Origin: Hirudinaria manillensis
Taxonomy: Eukaryota > Annelida > Clitellata > Hirudinida > Hirudinidae
Assembly (NCBI GenBank): GCA_034509925.1
Contig: CM067529.1
Location: 4,721,001 to 4,785,000 of the forward strand
Length of the DNA: 64,000 bases
Direction: 5' to 3'
Within the stretch, counting starts at the first letter, position 1; each line of letters starts with the position of its first letter. Made by a program: the position numbers and the translations under genes. Below are positions 23,240 to 36,396 of the stretch, one piece after another. Under the pieces are notes generated by a model. That model did no database searches, was not told the DNA's origin, and saw nothing but the letters and a program-made list of their open reading frames with translations.

Positions 23240-25899
23240 TTAATTATCAGGATGTTGTCGAGTGGAGATGAAGCCTTGCTTGACAACAATTGGCGGGCCA
23301 CCTCCGTAGATCCCATGGAGAAATTTCCAACATTCTTCAGACATTTGCCCATGAGCTGAATTAGTGAGCAACATTGGATTAGAATTGCTTCTCATGATGC
23401 ATATTGGTCCATTATCGATTTTCCCAGGAGCCTCATCTGTTTTTCCTTTCACAAAATTTTCCCATCCTCTGAACCAGGCCATGTTTATTGCCATTACTGT
23501 GCTGCTCTCTTTAAACATGCTGTTCAAATAAAGAAACTTTGCAAGTTCATAAGCTTGCTGCTTTTTTATATAATCCAGCTCAGACTGACACACATCGCAA
23601 GCCATGAGATGATTGACAGCTGGACCCCCACCAAATGAAGAATGGAAAAACTCCCACAATGCTGGTGAAAGTTCTATAACCAAATCTGAAATATTTGTGA
23701 ACAATTGTGGCTTGACTGCACCGTGCTTGCATAAGAAGTCGTAATTATTTATGGATCCTGGCTCAGCAAATGTGTTGAATTTGCAAAACCATTTCCTGGA
23801 AATGTAGAATTTCATCAGACTGTTACAATCAGAACTGAAAATTTGTTCAACTTTATCCCTAAGAGGAGCAATGGTATCATCAAGCTTTTGATAAAATAAA
23901 ACATAAGCCTGTGCATTTTCCACTTGTTGAATATCTGCTTCAGTCACAACTTGGTCATCAAACTCATACCAGGTATGGTTGAGAGCATTGAGTGCATAAG
24001 CGGTATAGTGACCGCCGCTTGATGTTCCATGGTGACATATGACTGCAACTAATGAATATGATGTGACAGCATCTTTGCAATCTTTATGCAAGTAAGGCAT
24101 CATGTCCAATCTTTCGATTGGAAATGAAACAAAGCTACTTATCTTGCTTGAAGAGGAAGCAGAAAATATATTGTCATGTCTGAATCTTTTAAGATGAATG
24201 CAAAGAATCTCAGGCAGTTTCAAGACTTTTGAATATTTGACACCATTTCTGAGTTTTTTGCACTTTTCACAGCTGTACATATTGTCACCTTTGAGATCAT
24301 CGGCAGAGAAAAATGCAGCTAAACAATCCTGGAGATGAGTGGTAGGCCACCACAAAACACCTTGAAAAAGATTAAAGAACCAGGATAACCAGCCAGGCTT
24401 TTTGGCTACAGCTTCATCAGGCAAAGTCTTTTGAAGGTTCGAAATGCTCCCAGCACTATTTGACGATCTGATAAATGCGATTTGCTCTGAACTGGGTAAC
24501 GGCAGCGAAAGATCCTGAAAGTTTTCTTTGGTTGTTGAAACTGTTTCACAGGTCATGCATTGAACCGAGCTTAATATTTGACCATCAAATATATCTGAAA
24601 TTATGCTAGAATATACAGGTGATGCTTTTGTCTTTTGGCTCTCTTCAATTCTTTTTCCTATTTCAGCCGAACTCATGACATTAGATTTAATCTGTTCACT
24701 AGAAAATAATTCTTTCTTGTTTCCTGAATCATTGACCAAGAAGCTTCTTTCTTCCATGTGTTTTCCAGCATTTTCCTTAATCATATGTGCACCATCACCA
24801 GAAGCTTGACTCTCTTCAATATTATCACCTTGAGACAAAACTTCTAATTGATTGCTAATTTTACAGCCACTCTCAAAACCCAAAATCCTACAACTAGTAT
24901 TGGTATCATACTGGGAAGCAGTGAGTGAGCTGTTGCTACAACTTACTGTAGCAGAGTTGTGATCGCTTGTGATGCATGAATCACTCGTGTCATAACCAAG
25001 ATCTGAAGATGTGATGCTTGAGGCAATTTTGAATCTCATCGAAACATCATTAAGAATATTTGACTCGTTCTCAAATTCCGGCAACATCATAACCTGCTCT
25101 TTAAGCTCTTCATGTAAATTATCCATGAGATATCTTAGGAATTCCTGTGAATCGTGCTGCGAAAAGCCTTTAAACATAGGATGAAGACGTTTTATGCCTC
25201 CAAGAAGACCCGTGGGGCAGACATAATTTGACCTCCTTTTGTGCCACATTTCACTCATTAATTTCAAGTAAGTCTTGGATAAATCAGGTTTCTTTGTGGA
25301 TATGACATATCCTGGGCAATCCAGAAAAAATTGTGTCAGAGGCGGGCAATTAGATAGCGATTGGATGGCTGCATTCATATAACATGTATTTCCCAGGTTC
25401 TTCAAGCCTGTCAAACCCCTGGGCTTTTTTTCTTTATCATCAGATTCAGAATCAGAATCATGCAAACTAGAAAAATGATGCTGCATCCCTTGAACACAGG
25501 CTTGAATTTTATCATTATCACACAAAATCCTGAAAAGAAGTTGAATATTAGTAGAGTAATTAACATAAAGTAAATTTCAAACAAAATTTACTGATTATGT
25601 GAGTTCATCAGTTTATTTTGGGATTTGAACAAAACTTCGCTTTCACACACATAACACCAGATTCTTCTTGTGGACATGTTCATAATAAGAGGATGTTTAG
25701 TAATTTGGGAGTGAGTAAGGCTATGATCATCCAAAGATTCTCCACAACCAATGTAGTTGCAGTCAGATTGCAAGCAAAGCCAAAGGTTTGGATCTTTAGC
25801 TGAACAAGATGAGCACAATGCATTTGCAGAAATGCTTGATATATCTGGTAGTTGCTCAGGCAAAACTCCCAAGTGAGAACAAGAAAATTCTTCTGCCAT
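23240..25899 (-). CDS. Ubiquitin carboxyl-terminal hydrolase, USP20/USP33 type
   Basis: Two exons, 25899-25592 and 25529-23240, give 865 residues. Exon 1 encodes a ZnF-UBP domain (starts MAEEFSCSHLG, with the Cys/His pattern CSSC, CLQSDCNYIGCG, and CYVCESEV). The USP catalytic domain begins at about residue 140 (GLTGLKNLGNTCYMNAAIQ, catalytic Cys in the Cys box). It is split by a long acidic, Ser-rich insert, as in USP20/33, and resumes with the His box (CHHGTSSGGHYTAYALN, then WYEFDDQ). Two DUSP domains follow (KWFCKFNTFAEPGSINNYDF; MAWFRGWENFVKGK). ZnF-UBP, USP and two DUSPs is the exact layout of vertebrate USP20/USP33 (about 910-940 residues), of which this looks like the single ancestor-type gene. 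These enzymes remove ubiquitin from substrates including deiodinase D2, receptors and centrosomal CP110. All catalytic elements appear present. Confidence 0.96.
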
Positions 25900-27980
25900 C
25901 TAAAAGTATAAAATTGCTGTAGTTGTAAAGAAATTTATAATAATTAATGATGATTGAATTACAATTAATCTGGTGTTCACTCCACCTAAACATATTATCT
26001 CTAGGCAATACGAAAGTATAGAATATTATTATTGCTCTAAGTCAGCAATTTGTTCTTAACAAGAATTGTTTTTTTTCTTTCAATCAAACGGAATTATGTG
26101 ATGTACTAAATTACGAGTTTTTGTACAATGAACGACAAGCACAAAATTCATACTCAGTTTCTTTTAATCACTTCTGTTAATGTCAAGATCAAATGTAATT
26201 CCCACAGCTAGAATAAATATGATTACTTGTGTAGATCAATATCAGGAGAACAACACAAAATTCAAACGGCAAACGTCGCTAGAACATATGCATTTCATTG
26301 ACTAACATAAAAGAATATCAAGATTATAAATTTATAATTTTTATTGAAGTACTTGTCGAGTCCTAACAAAAAGTTCAGAAAATTAGACAACTAATATTTT
26401 AGTATTTATTAATTGGGTATCAATCACACCCACATGTCTCAGAATCTCGTGTTATAAAATAAAGTAACTTAATTAAACCCCCATTACACAATCTTTCAAA
26501 CATTACATTATTTTTCATTTCATTAATTTAGAAGTAATTTTTTTACACATCTAAAAGTAATGGATGAAAATTATAGAACACATTAAATCTTTCACAAATT
26601 CATGATAAACGACCGAATAAAAAAACGCATTCAACTTATAATTTTCTGAAATAGGCCAACTTCAGCATCTAGATAAAGACCAAACAGATTGTACAACTGG
26701 TGGATCATCGATATATTTACAAGGGTTACTAAGTTGAAGGAAGAACCTCTGGTTGGAGTCTATCAAGTCGAATAACCTCATACATTTTGTTCGATCCCGT
26801 CCCTCTCGTAACTAATTTTTTCCTTTCTCCAAATTTTTCCCATCCCCACCAGAGTGCATTAGATCTGCCTCGGACAGACAGGCACTAACTCGTAAATACA
26901 GGGTAAGACATATTGACCCGGTACCCGACCCTATTGTTCCATATTTGCAACAATCCCAAAGCATCCAGAAAATTAAATGGAGTTTGTAAATTATCAACGT
27001 CTTAAAAGTCACACCTTTGCAGGTCAGATCTTTGATCATAAGAATATAAGACCATAAATGTTTATAAACAGCAATTATATATCTAATTGTATGTATATAT
27101 ATTTATTTAGTCAATTATAAAAACCAATTTAGTGCGAATGGGGAGGGCTAACAAGGACCACAGGCCTTCCAACCACAAATTCGGTAAAAATGACTGAATA
27201 TCCTCAATTAAGTGATATTGACGTTTTACTTAGCCATTGTAACCAAACCCTGAATCGTTATCATTGCCATTATCAATGGTCTTCATTGAATATTACTCAA
27301 TAAGTTAGAGGTTTCGAACAAGCTGCCCATCCTTAAAGGAAAAATTTAGACATTTAGACATAAAAATTTATCATTGTTAAAATTTTTAAGTTATTTTATA
27401 ATTTGAAAATGGCTCATGTCACAATCAAACTTGGCGTTATGCGCCTTCAAATGGATTACGATAACAACTTTCAGAAACCGGATTATACTGTGTGGGAAAA
27501 GAGCTCGTCGTTGGCATTATCGAAAAGTTGGTTGAAGGCTTATTATTTTATATTTTTACTGCGCAATTGCTTTTTTGACATACTTTTCAAATTTTTTATT
27601 TGGGATACTATGTTAAGGAAGTGGTTTCCAAAACTGCTACGAAACTATTATCATATTTAGTACCAAAATTAAATAATATGGTAAATTCCAAGCTATACAC
27701 AATTTGATGTCGATTTTATTATAGATTATTATTTATACGACGAATTATTGTCAACCTTTTTAAGCTTTAAATGAGTTTTAGCATTCAAAACTATTTTAAT
27801 AGTGGAATGAAATTAATGTGATTGGCGTTTATTGCTGGCAATAATAGTAATACTCATGATACTAGTCATAGTAGTAATTGCAGTAACTAATGTTTGTAAA
27901 TGACTCTAATTATTACTGTACTTACTTTTTTGGAATAATTATTTTGTGTGTTTATAATATTTATAGAATCTCCATGAAAG
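25900..27980. other. Divergent intergenic region, USP20/33 and FRMD8
   Basis: About 2.1 kb between two divergent start codons. One plus-strand stretch (about 26817-27000) is open for some 60 codons with a protein-like composition (ALTRKYRVRHIDPVPDPIV), but it has no recognised family and no clear splice partner. A short open frame at 27409-27660 likewise has no support. I call neither a gene. Confidence 0.45.
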
Positions 27981-30980
27981 ATGTCACAGGCTTCCTTAAA
28001 TGATCATTCACGTAGGTTGTTAACTTTTTAATGCATTTGATTATCCTCAGCTAAAATGTACTTCTTTTAATTAAAAAAGCGATTGACATCGTGATTTATC
28101 TCCACAATGATACGGGAATCATGTTGAAAGTTCAAGATGGACAAAATGCTGACGCCAAATTTTTGTTTGATTTGCTAATCAAGGAGCTCGGTGTCAAGAA
28201 AGATGATATTCGAAAAGTCAAAGAAATGTTTTCTTTGTGGCTTGTCTCTGATTTGTTAGGTAAGCCTATATCATCATTTTTACGAGATTAATTTTCTATA
28301 GTTTATTTATTTCAATTTTAGAGTTGCAGTTGAAGCCAAACCATGTTCCGTTTAAATTAGTCTGCTACTGGGAGGAATTGTTGGAAAAATATGTTCATTG
28401 CAATGAGGAGACGAGGCAAAGGGGTTAGAAAAAGTTTTTACTTTCATTTGTTTGTAAAAATTTCGTACCTCAATTAATAGCACCATTTACATTTAGATGA
28501 AGCTGTCATCATGTTGCAAAGAAATGTTTATGCACCATTCCGGGTTGAGGATTCTGTTAGTTTTTATAAATTGCTTTAAATATTTAATTTAATATATACA
28601 TATTAATACGTGTACCATTTATTCTGCAGATAGTGATGCCTGAATTACTAAATTTGTTGTATTGTGAAGCAAGAAAAAACATCATACAAGGAAAGTATCC
28701 TGTCAATCGTGATGATGCAGATATGCTGGCCTTAATACAAACCAGAATCATGTCTTTAAACAACGAGGAAGTGCCTGAACAACTGCATAGCGATTATTTT
28801 GCGTGAGAAACAAAAAATGCAGCCAATTTTTGCTTTTATTGAGTTTAGATGCAAGATTTTTTTTTATTTATTTGTAGCCATAAAGCTAAAGAATTTCTCC
28901 CTCCCGTACATTGCAGAAGAAGCCTTTTGTTGCATAGAAAGCATAATCCAGAGAACAGGCTAATGAATTTATATCATGAAATGGCTGATGAGCTCAATAG
29001 TCTAGATCAGGAATCTCTCTACAAGAGATACCTCAGCATTTGCAAAAAGTTGCCAAATTATGGGTTGGTAGAAATTATGAACTTACTAGGCATGGTAATT
29101 TGTAAAAAAATTAATCTATTATTGCATTTTGCTTATCCTTATCCTTTTGTAACTACCCGACATGTTTTGGTTATTGTTATATGATTCAATCTATTACAAT
29201 TAAATGTCAATTATATTCAAAATATGGCAAAATGAATTTGATTTCATAACAGGTCAGCATTCTTCAGAGGTCAGGCTGAGCATCAGGGCAAAAAGTTGGA
29301 TGATCCCGTTTGGATTGCAATTAATAGACGTGGAGTCACCATTATCTGCATCAACGACCAGGCAACTGTTTTCATATCCTTTCGTTACTTCCACGAACAA
29401 ACGTACTTTGAACGCCTAAGTAGTTGCAAGTTTTTCTCGAGGTGGATTAAGTCGGGTCGCTCGGTTCCTTGCACGTGCAGGAACGGTTCGGCACTTAAAA
29501 ACACGAGCGCTCGCAGTGCAAAATTAAATTTTAACTCTAATCATCCATTCCATTGCCTAGGTAGTTCTTCTGACTTTACCCTTCGATGACCTAGCGTGGC
29601 AGTGTGCCGAAGCTTCGTCGAGCGATGCAAATTTTCTCCCGTGCTTGTTTCTTCATTTTCCGTATGGCGAGGAGAGCGTAAAGGTCACCAAACTTCTCCA
29701 AATCTTTTCCAAAGCAGTGAGGTTTTTAAAACTTTTGGAATGGAGCTGGTTACCAGTCATTTTGAATTTCTTAATTATTTTTATATGAATTACAAAAACA
29801 AATTAGATATATTTAGCAGAAGATGTTATGACAAAGTGTGTCTTGTAAAGAAGAATGTTTTTGTCAAAATTAAATGTGATATTGAAGATAAATAGTTCAT
29901 AAATGAATGTTAGGGATTTGGATTCACTCATCTGCATTCAAAATGCCATTAAAAAGAAATTAAGGATGCACATAGATCGTTGTTGTTGATCATTGATTCC
30001 AAGTTTATGCAATGGAGTTATCAAACTAGAGGTGCTGCAATTGCTGTAATTACTGTGTAAGCCTCTAATTAAGATCATAGGCCAGAAATTACAGTAATAG
30101 AGAGGTTATTGATGATGACATGAATGTAATTAATGGCTAAAGCTGCTGAAATTAACCCCTGCTTGTTATTTTGGAGGAAAAATTTAATGTCAGACAGCGT
30201 CTCGTTTTCGGGGAAAACACAGATGTGAAGCTTGCACCTGTTGATGCAAACTAACTCTTTCATAATCTGATCAATTGAGGCTACATTGAGTACAAACAAA
30301 TTAATATTACAAATAAGTAGCATAGCTGTGTGTCAATTGGCACTTTCAATGCCAAAATTCAACATTTAAACATGGAAATTTACCAGTGGGCATAAGTGTT
30401 ACAAAGTGGCCCATAGCAAAACCATTACATTATTCTTATTCATTAAGTTACACTTCAATCCAGTTATTAAATGGCTGAATTTCATTTCAAACCAGGCCTT
30501 TCTGGCTGACAATCTCATTGAAACCTTTTCTAACCTGAGAATACAAGCCATTGGTCTGTATGACTTGTTCATCGTAAAATTTATCTTATCTGCAGCATGT
30601 CTTGAATAAATGAAATGAATAGCTAATAAATCATTTCGCCATAAATATTTGCCCCTATAAACAGATCCAGATGATAAAGCAGTGACTGATTATACTACTA
30701 ACCACATGGACAGATTAGCCCTCATGACATTTGATGACAAAGGTCGGTTTCCTCGTCAGCTCTTGTTCGCATTTATTGTAGTTTGTCAAGTTAAAAGTTA
30801 TCAGGAGACCTCACCGAACTTCTTGCTAAGATGGCATTTTATTGCATTAAAACATTCCTTGTGGGCATGCAATAGTATGTGGTTTTTGTAGGATTCATTT
30901 GTTCTTTTGCAGGAAACAGAATCGGCAGTACAATCAGGATGCCCAAGAAGCTAAAGGACGTTCAGGCTCAACCCGTCTGA
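27981..30980 (+). CDS. FRMD8: FERM-domain protein FRMD8 (iTAP; Drosophila bili)
   Basis: Eleven exons in continuous phase give 399 residues: 27981-28011, 28080-28259, 28322-28423, 28497-28555, 28630-28802, 28878-29063, 29253-29361, 29561-29716, 30496-30553, 30665-30742, 30913-30980. The FERM F1 lobe has YLHNDTGIMLKVQDGQNADA and SLWLVSDLLELQLKP. The middle has MLQRNVYAPFRVEDS and an acidic helical lobe. F3 has SAFFRGQAEHQGKKLDDPVW, TLPFDDLAWQC and TKLLQIFSKA. The tail ends with DDKGNRIGSTIRMPKK, recalling the basic C-terminus of human FRMD8 (464 residues). FRMD8 binds iRhoms and stabilises the iRhom/ADAM17 sheddase at the plasma membrane; Drosophila bili modulates Wnt signalling. The junction after 29361 either uses a GC donor (CAG|GCAACT) or a weak GT six bases later; both keep phase. 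A polyadenylation signal candidate AATAAA is at 31171-31176. Confidence 0.93.
29362..29560 (+). other. Possible GC-AG intron in FRMD8
   Basis: The donor context CAG|GCAACT matches consensus better than the alternative ACT|GTTTTC at 29368. Both leave phase 0, and the two products differ by two residues (Ala-Thr), so sequence alone cannot decide. Confidence 0.45.
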
Positions 30981-31200
30981 TATTATTCCACTTTGTTTGC
31001 AAAGAGAGTCTAAAGTTCTCTCAATTTCCAAAGGACATTGGATTTTTTTTTAGAACTCATTAAAACATTTCTAAGACATTTAAGTGTTTAATGAACCAAT
31101 TCAATAATATTTACAATGCTTCTGCAAGATACGATGACAAATTTGAACTCGGACTAGAATAAGTTGCAAGAATAAATAATTTTCTGTTAGTTGTCATTTT

Positions 31201-31597
31201 TTAGCAAGACCTAATGCAGCGTGTAGTTTTCCAGTTTGCTGAGATGGATCTGGAAGTCGTTTGCCGGCCGGACGTATCGTGAAAGGCCATCGCCCGATCC
31301 GGTTAGGATATATAGGAATGCAGTGATCTTTTGTTGGGGGAAGAAGACATTCTGATGTCGGAACAGCACGGAGACAGAAACGAAGAGTCGGAAAAATGAG
31401 TGCAGTGCGTCGTTCGAGGTCCCGCGTGACTCGGAAACGACGTGCACGAACGGCATAGGGCCGGCGTGTCGACGGACGTCGGGTAGGTTGGCAAACTGCT
31501 CGATACGGAAGTGCTCTGCTGCGTATTGCATCGTGAGATTGTCTGACTTCGACCTTCGATTGGACAGAGGCCGTTTGTGATCCGCTATTTCGTAAAA
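31201..31597 (-). other. GC-rich open region downstream of the RING exon, possible C-terminal exon(s)
   Basis: On the minus strand all three frames are open for 200-300 nt here, unusual in this AT-rich window. One frame gives a plausible protein (RRSKSDNLTMQYAAEHFRIE and onward, ending at 31211), and another is Ser/Thr/Pro-rich. A donor CG|GTATCT in the RING exon can join in phase to an acceptor GAAG near 31553 to enter the first of these. RNF43 and ZNRF3 have long cytoplasmic tails, so a tail exon is expected, but the true splice is unsettled. Confidence 0.35.
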
Positions 31598-34500
31598 TTA
31601 CCTAGAGCAAAGATACCGACATGACATGACATCCAGGAGACACAATGGACACGTTTTTTTGGAAAGGAGCCACCTGTCGACGCACTTCTTGTGAAAAAAG
31701 TGAAGGCATGGGAGCAGACGCACTACCTAGGCAGAGGATATCAAATGATTTGTTTAATATCGCACCTTACGTAGATTTGTATTTGGCCGAAATTACTTTT
31801 TGGGTGGTCGCTTGATACCAATTAAATGATATTAATCTCTGGTTGTTGTTTATTTGACATAATGATTGTTGTGACTCACCTCAGAAGGCTGGTAGTCGTC
31901 AAAGCAAATGGAGCACTGGGTGTCTGCCATATTGTCTTTTATTTCTGAATATAGTAGTAATCTCATGTTCTTTAATGCTTGCCTTACAGGTGGTCGTTTT
32001 CCCAAGGTCTGAAAGTTTTTTTCATTTTGGAACTGCAATAGTTCGACGAAAAAATAAAAGAATAATTAATTACCTTTATTGTAAGAGCCACTCCGACGGC
32101 GAATAGGAATCCCACGACGCTAAATGAGATAACCAATGTAAGATAACCGTGATTTCCCAAGAGCTCATAACCTGGATTCTGATTAGAAACGTATTGTCGT
32201 CTAAGCTTTTTTTTTTTTGTGGAGTAACTAAGTTCAATAATCTATAAACAACCGGAGTTGGACTTTGTGTTGAAACTGGTAATTTGATTTTAGCCACAGC
32301 AGCGGAATGATTTTGCATGAGCAGCTGAAGTTTTTTGGCGGCTCTGCCTCGAATGATTAAGACCGGTCTGGTCAGTCTAGCAGAGGCTTTACGATTTAGC
32401 TGAAAAGTGAAATTAAATGTCATCTATGTCCTCACTGGATGCATTCTTCAGTAAATGACATACTAGCTTCGACACGTTTTTGTCCAGACTGACATCGAAA
32501 ATGACCGCCGAGGCTCGATGCGTCAAGGCCAATTTCGCCTGAAAGTTTGAATTAAAAAAGTTAAATTGTGGAATAGTAAAAACTCTTCCGAATAGAGCAT
32601 TATTTGATGAGGCCACACAATGCTGATTAATCTATTGTCTTTGATCTCAGCAAACAACAGCCCGGCATCTGACATGTTTCTAATTTGCTCCCCAAGCAAC
32701 GTGACCTTAACATCAAAGAATCTAGCTGAAAGAACATCAGTAGACCAATTGTACAACACCTAATAAGCTGTACTGTAATTGGATAACTCTCACAGTTTGG
32801 CAGCCTTCAATGCCCTAGCGGAGATGTGGGGTTTTTGATCTTTTTGACTTCTACATAACAAATTATCGCGGCTTATCTATTAAACAAGACTTTGAAGGCA
32901 CGTTGCTTTAGTAGTTCAGAGGAAATCGTTCTACTTTCAAGACGATTATTTTTCTCATGAGATGTTAAGTTTTTTTTGCTGGTCCAATTATTGACCAATT
33001 AATGGAAAACTCACTTTTGTGATGACGTTTTTGCATTTTCTGTGGACTAACGGTTCCAGTTTGTAAACGACAATCCACGGCGTGTTGGATGCCCAATCAT
33101 ACTCATCTTGGCAGATGTGCACCTGAAAATTTCCAAGAGATTTTGATTTTCGCCGGAATGTTCATCCAGAAGCACAAGAAAAATTCTTTTGATTATGTCG
33201 ATAAAAGGGTAGATCTAGCCAGATATTTCAGTGTGGATGCACTTCAATAAACGTTAATCACAGTCTGTTTAACATCACTTCAGAATCAAAAACCACTTTT
33301 ATGTTTTTTTCCTTTTTTAATTTTTATTTCCTTTCAAATACCGCCATCTTAATTTTTAAGATAGCTATGCAGACTCGAATGGTAATGATCCCACTCTCTT
33401 CTCGAGAGATCTCTCAGCGAACTTCAAAGACCAATGGATCGAGCCTGCGTGGAGAACTTACACCACGAAAATAGATTTCTTCATCGCATCTTTCAAATAT
33501 TCGTCACTTCATGACGATATAAACGGCACAATTCCTCCTTATCAATAAAGAATAAGTGAAAGTTAACCAATTACAGGTTTATAATTACGGTGACTCCATG
33601 TAGCAGGCTTCAACAATTACACTTAGGTTGTTACTCGTTAAGGTTATTATCGGTTTATCCCAGGAAAATAGCAGTAATAGAGCAATAGTGAGTGAATTGC
33701 TCACACGACGAAATATAATTGTTTTGCGAGGAACTTAGGATCGCATCACCATCGCTGGGAAGCTGCGTGGCCAGCGCTAAGTTATTTTAAATTCGACGGC
33801 GTCGTAGTATGACGGTGTATTACTTGATCTGCGCTCGGAATCGCTGCTTTGAAGCACATGTTGAAAATTAAAGCAGACTCGAGCAACAACTTTAATGATC
33901 TTTGTGCCCGGCATAGCTGAGCGTAACGAGCGTGAGTTGAAAAGGTCTGAACGGAGGTACACGTTCCATTCGTTCAATTCAGACTTATCTATTTCTGCGA
34001 AAGACAAAACTTATGGAGAACAAAGAAGAGCCGCCTTCGTGGTAGTTCAGCCTTCCGATGTTCACAGTTCACAGAATGGACAGCACAGACAACAATTCGA
34101 GGGGAGACGAGATGGAAGTACTTAGCGATACGTTGAAACGACTCTCCGGCAGCACAGATTAATCTTTGGAGCACGTTTGTTTGGAAGACTAAATTCTCAC
34201 GACACCTCCTGTTGTTGATTTCATTCCCGGATGAAAATCAACTGGATGGAGGCAATTACCTTCTTTGTATGAAAGAGGCAGCCATCACTCAGTTTGTGCG
34301 TCAGATGCGTGCACTCAGAACTCGTCTTCGTTTGATGTTTATTTCTCCCTTAATTTCAACTTCTTCGTTGCAATAAACACACTTTATAATTCGCAGCAAA
34401 ATATAAAAAAAAAGCACGTTCGGAGCATGGGTAACGTTTGAGGGTTGTTTACATGACTTAGATCTTGAATCGCGTGCAAACACACGTCTATTCGAAAGCA

Positions 34501-35283
34501 CATTTTCAGCTCCTTTCTAAGGAATGAGCGGTATGTTTGATGCTGCTTTCAAACAGAAAATTTAGTTTTGGAAGAAAACTTCGAGAGTGAATCAACATTG
34601 GGAACAAGCTCGTAAAAAATAATGAACAGTCTATGAACGAGAGAAATCAACAACGACTTTTAATATCCACTTTCGCATTAGATGATTTCGGCATTATTTT
34701 ATTTTGGAGTGATGAAAGAGATCTCTTAAAACTTGGATGAACAAGAAATCTATTAAATAGTCGCATCATATGTTCGTGACACTCACAGCAATGGGGGTCA
34801 AATGTCCCCTTGAGCGACTGAATTGTGGTGAGATAAGCAAAAAAGTCGCCCTCCAGTCATATATGCAAAACATACTCCCATAACAACAGTAATTTTTAAA
34901 TCCTGGCTAACACCATTACATAGTTAGGCAACACTGCACTTTAAATAATTCAAAACCAAGCTATATTACTGCAAAACAATAATGAGTCAGGGACTGACCT
35001 GTCTCAGGAATCCACTTTCTACGTTATCCTTCGTTCCCAATCTGGAAAAAGAAGCATTGAACAGCTGAGTAATTCCAGTTTTAAAGAAGCTTCCGTTTGT
35101 GTGGTTGTATTCCATTAACTCCACTTCGATCATTGCTAGTCTTAAGTCCTTTCTTACGGAGGTTATTTGTGACTTTTGGACAGAAGGCGTGGTGACCCGA
35201 TGATGTTGGTGCTGCGGAGATTCTGATGTCGAGGCCCCGAAGATGATAGACAAGTTTAACGTGAACATAAACAAGTCTATCAT
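31598..35283 (-). CDS. Transmembrane RING E3 ubiquitin ligase, ZNRF3/RNF43 type
   Basis: Seven exons recognised: 35283-34999, 33122-33015, 32538-32464, 32399 to about 32250, 32178-32074, 32032-31880, and 31726 to at least 31600. A signal peptide ([18 protein letters not shown]) starts exon 1. The ectodomain follows the ZNRF3/RNF43 protease-associated-like pattern: [18 protein letters not shown], then [12 protein letters not shown], then [17 protein letters not shown] and [19 protein letters not shown]. One exon encodes the membrane span ([20 protein letters not shown]). The cytoplasmic RING-H2 has CSICFDDY, then CLHFFHKKC, then CPLC. ZNRF3/RNF43 ubiquitinate Frizzled and LRP5/6 and so damp Wnt signalling, and are inhibited through R-spondin. 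Intron 1 is 1.9 kb, long for this window. Reading on without splicing, the frame stops 12 residues after CPLC; I expect a further tail exon instead. The exon 4 donor is also not fixed. Confidence 0.85.
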
Positions 35284-36396
35284 AATGTCATGATCCGTAG
35301 CTTCGCCAGATGTATCCAGCTATCTCGGAAATTCTTCTCCAAATTTCGTTCTCGCTTAAAACGTCTGACGTTATTGTTTTGGAAATGACATAGTGCCAAA
35401 ATGACCTCATCGCAATTAGCACATCACCGGTTATCTATTCGCTCTTCACCGTTCAGAACCGAATACGAAGATGTATGCTCTAGGCATCCTTCATAAACGG
35501 CGCTCCCGTAGTAAAGGCATTATCTCTTTGAACATTGGTGCGCCTAATAACTGCAGCGCCTTTTAATCGAGTCTTGACTCACTGGTAATTATTTTCATTT
35601 AAGATGTTTATTTATCCGAGTGTTGCACTAGAAAAAAGAGACAATACATATTTTATCCAAACTTTAAGCAGTCGTTCGTAGTCCCTAGCATTAATGTCGT
35701 CTTCTCGATTCACGAAAGAGGTTAGAATATGACACAAACCAGTAGATGTTGACTCAATCGTGTGGCGGCGAGATGAAAGTCATTCTCTGAAGTCGGCTTG
35801 CTTTGATGTCGAAAGGCTCAAGAGATCCATATGAATATTCGAGTTGGATGAGGAAGCTCTAGGCAGGAGACTTGTTTGCTTAGGTCGCCCTTATTTTTGA
35901 TGGCTTGTAAAATTTTATTCTCCCATTTTATACGCCAGGTGACTACGTAGTATTGCGCTTATCTTTTAACTTTGTTGTTTAATTTGATTAATTATGTCGT
36001 TGCCCTCATAATGAAAGGCTAGAGAAATTATAAATTAGGTCATTTTTGAGGTAAATCAACTTAAAGGAAATTTATTGCACATGAAAATATTTTTTTCTTT
36101 ATCCGGTGCCAATCACTGCTTATTTTAGGCAGATGTAACTTTTTTTAAATTTTTGGCTGTCATGTTGAAAGTGCTGTGTTGTTTCAGATTCTCAAGATTC
36201 AAAATGAATGACCTTTGCGAAATTATTCAAAAAAATATTACATCTTGAATAACTTGGGAAAGAATACTTAAATAGTGCAATTCAAGTCAAATTAAATATG
36301 CTGGGAATTCAATGTAAACAATACGCGAAGTCATTGTTTTCCGTGGCTTGCCAGACAACTGCTCGTTTCATCGTACAATACGGTGCACTTGGCGTT
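35284..36396. other. Divergent intergenic region, E3 ligase and NTAQ1
   Basis: About 1.1 kb between two divergent starts. No gene seen; it likely holds both promoters. Confidence 0.5.

Noticed and set aside
26812-27039. 75-codon minus-strand open frame upstream of USP20/33
   Set aside because: It starts without an ATG in the family sense, has no domain, and competes with an equally open plus-strand frame.
27409-27660. 83-codon plus-strand open frame before FRMD8
   Set aside because: Rich in Phe/Leu/Lys as expected of AT-rich noise, with no conserved block and no splice link to FRMD8.
32570-32760. 78-codon open frame between exons 2 and 3 of the E3 ligase
   Set aside because: Exon 2 to exon 3 splices directly in phase 0 and matches the ZNRF3 order without it. 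It reads as intron that happens to be open.
33777-34174. Overlapping open frames on both strands inside intron 1 of the E3 ligase
   Set aside because: No family resemblance and no matching splice phases; competing frames on both strands suggest chance.
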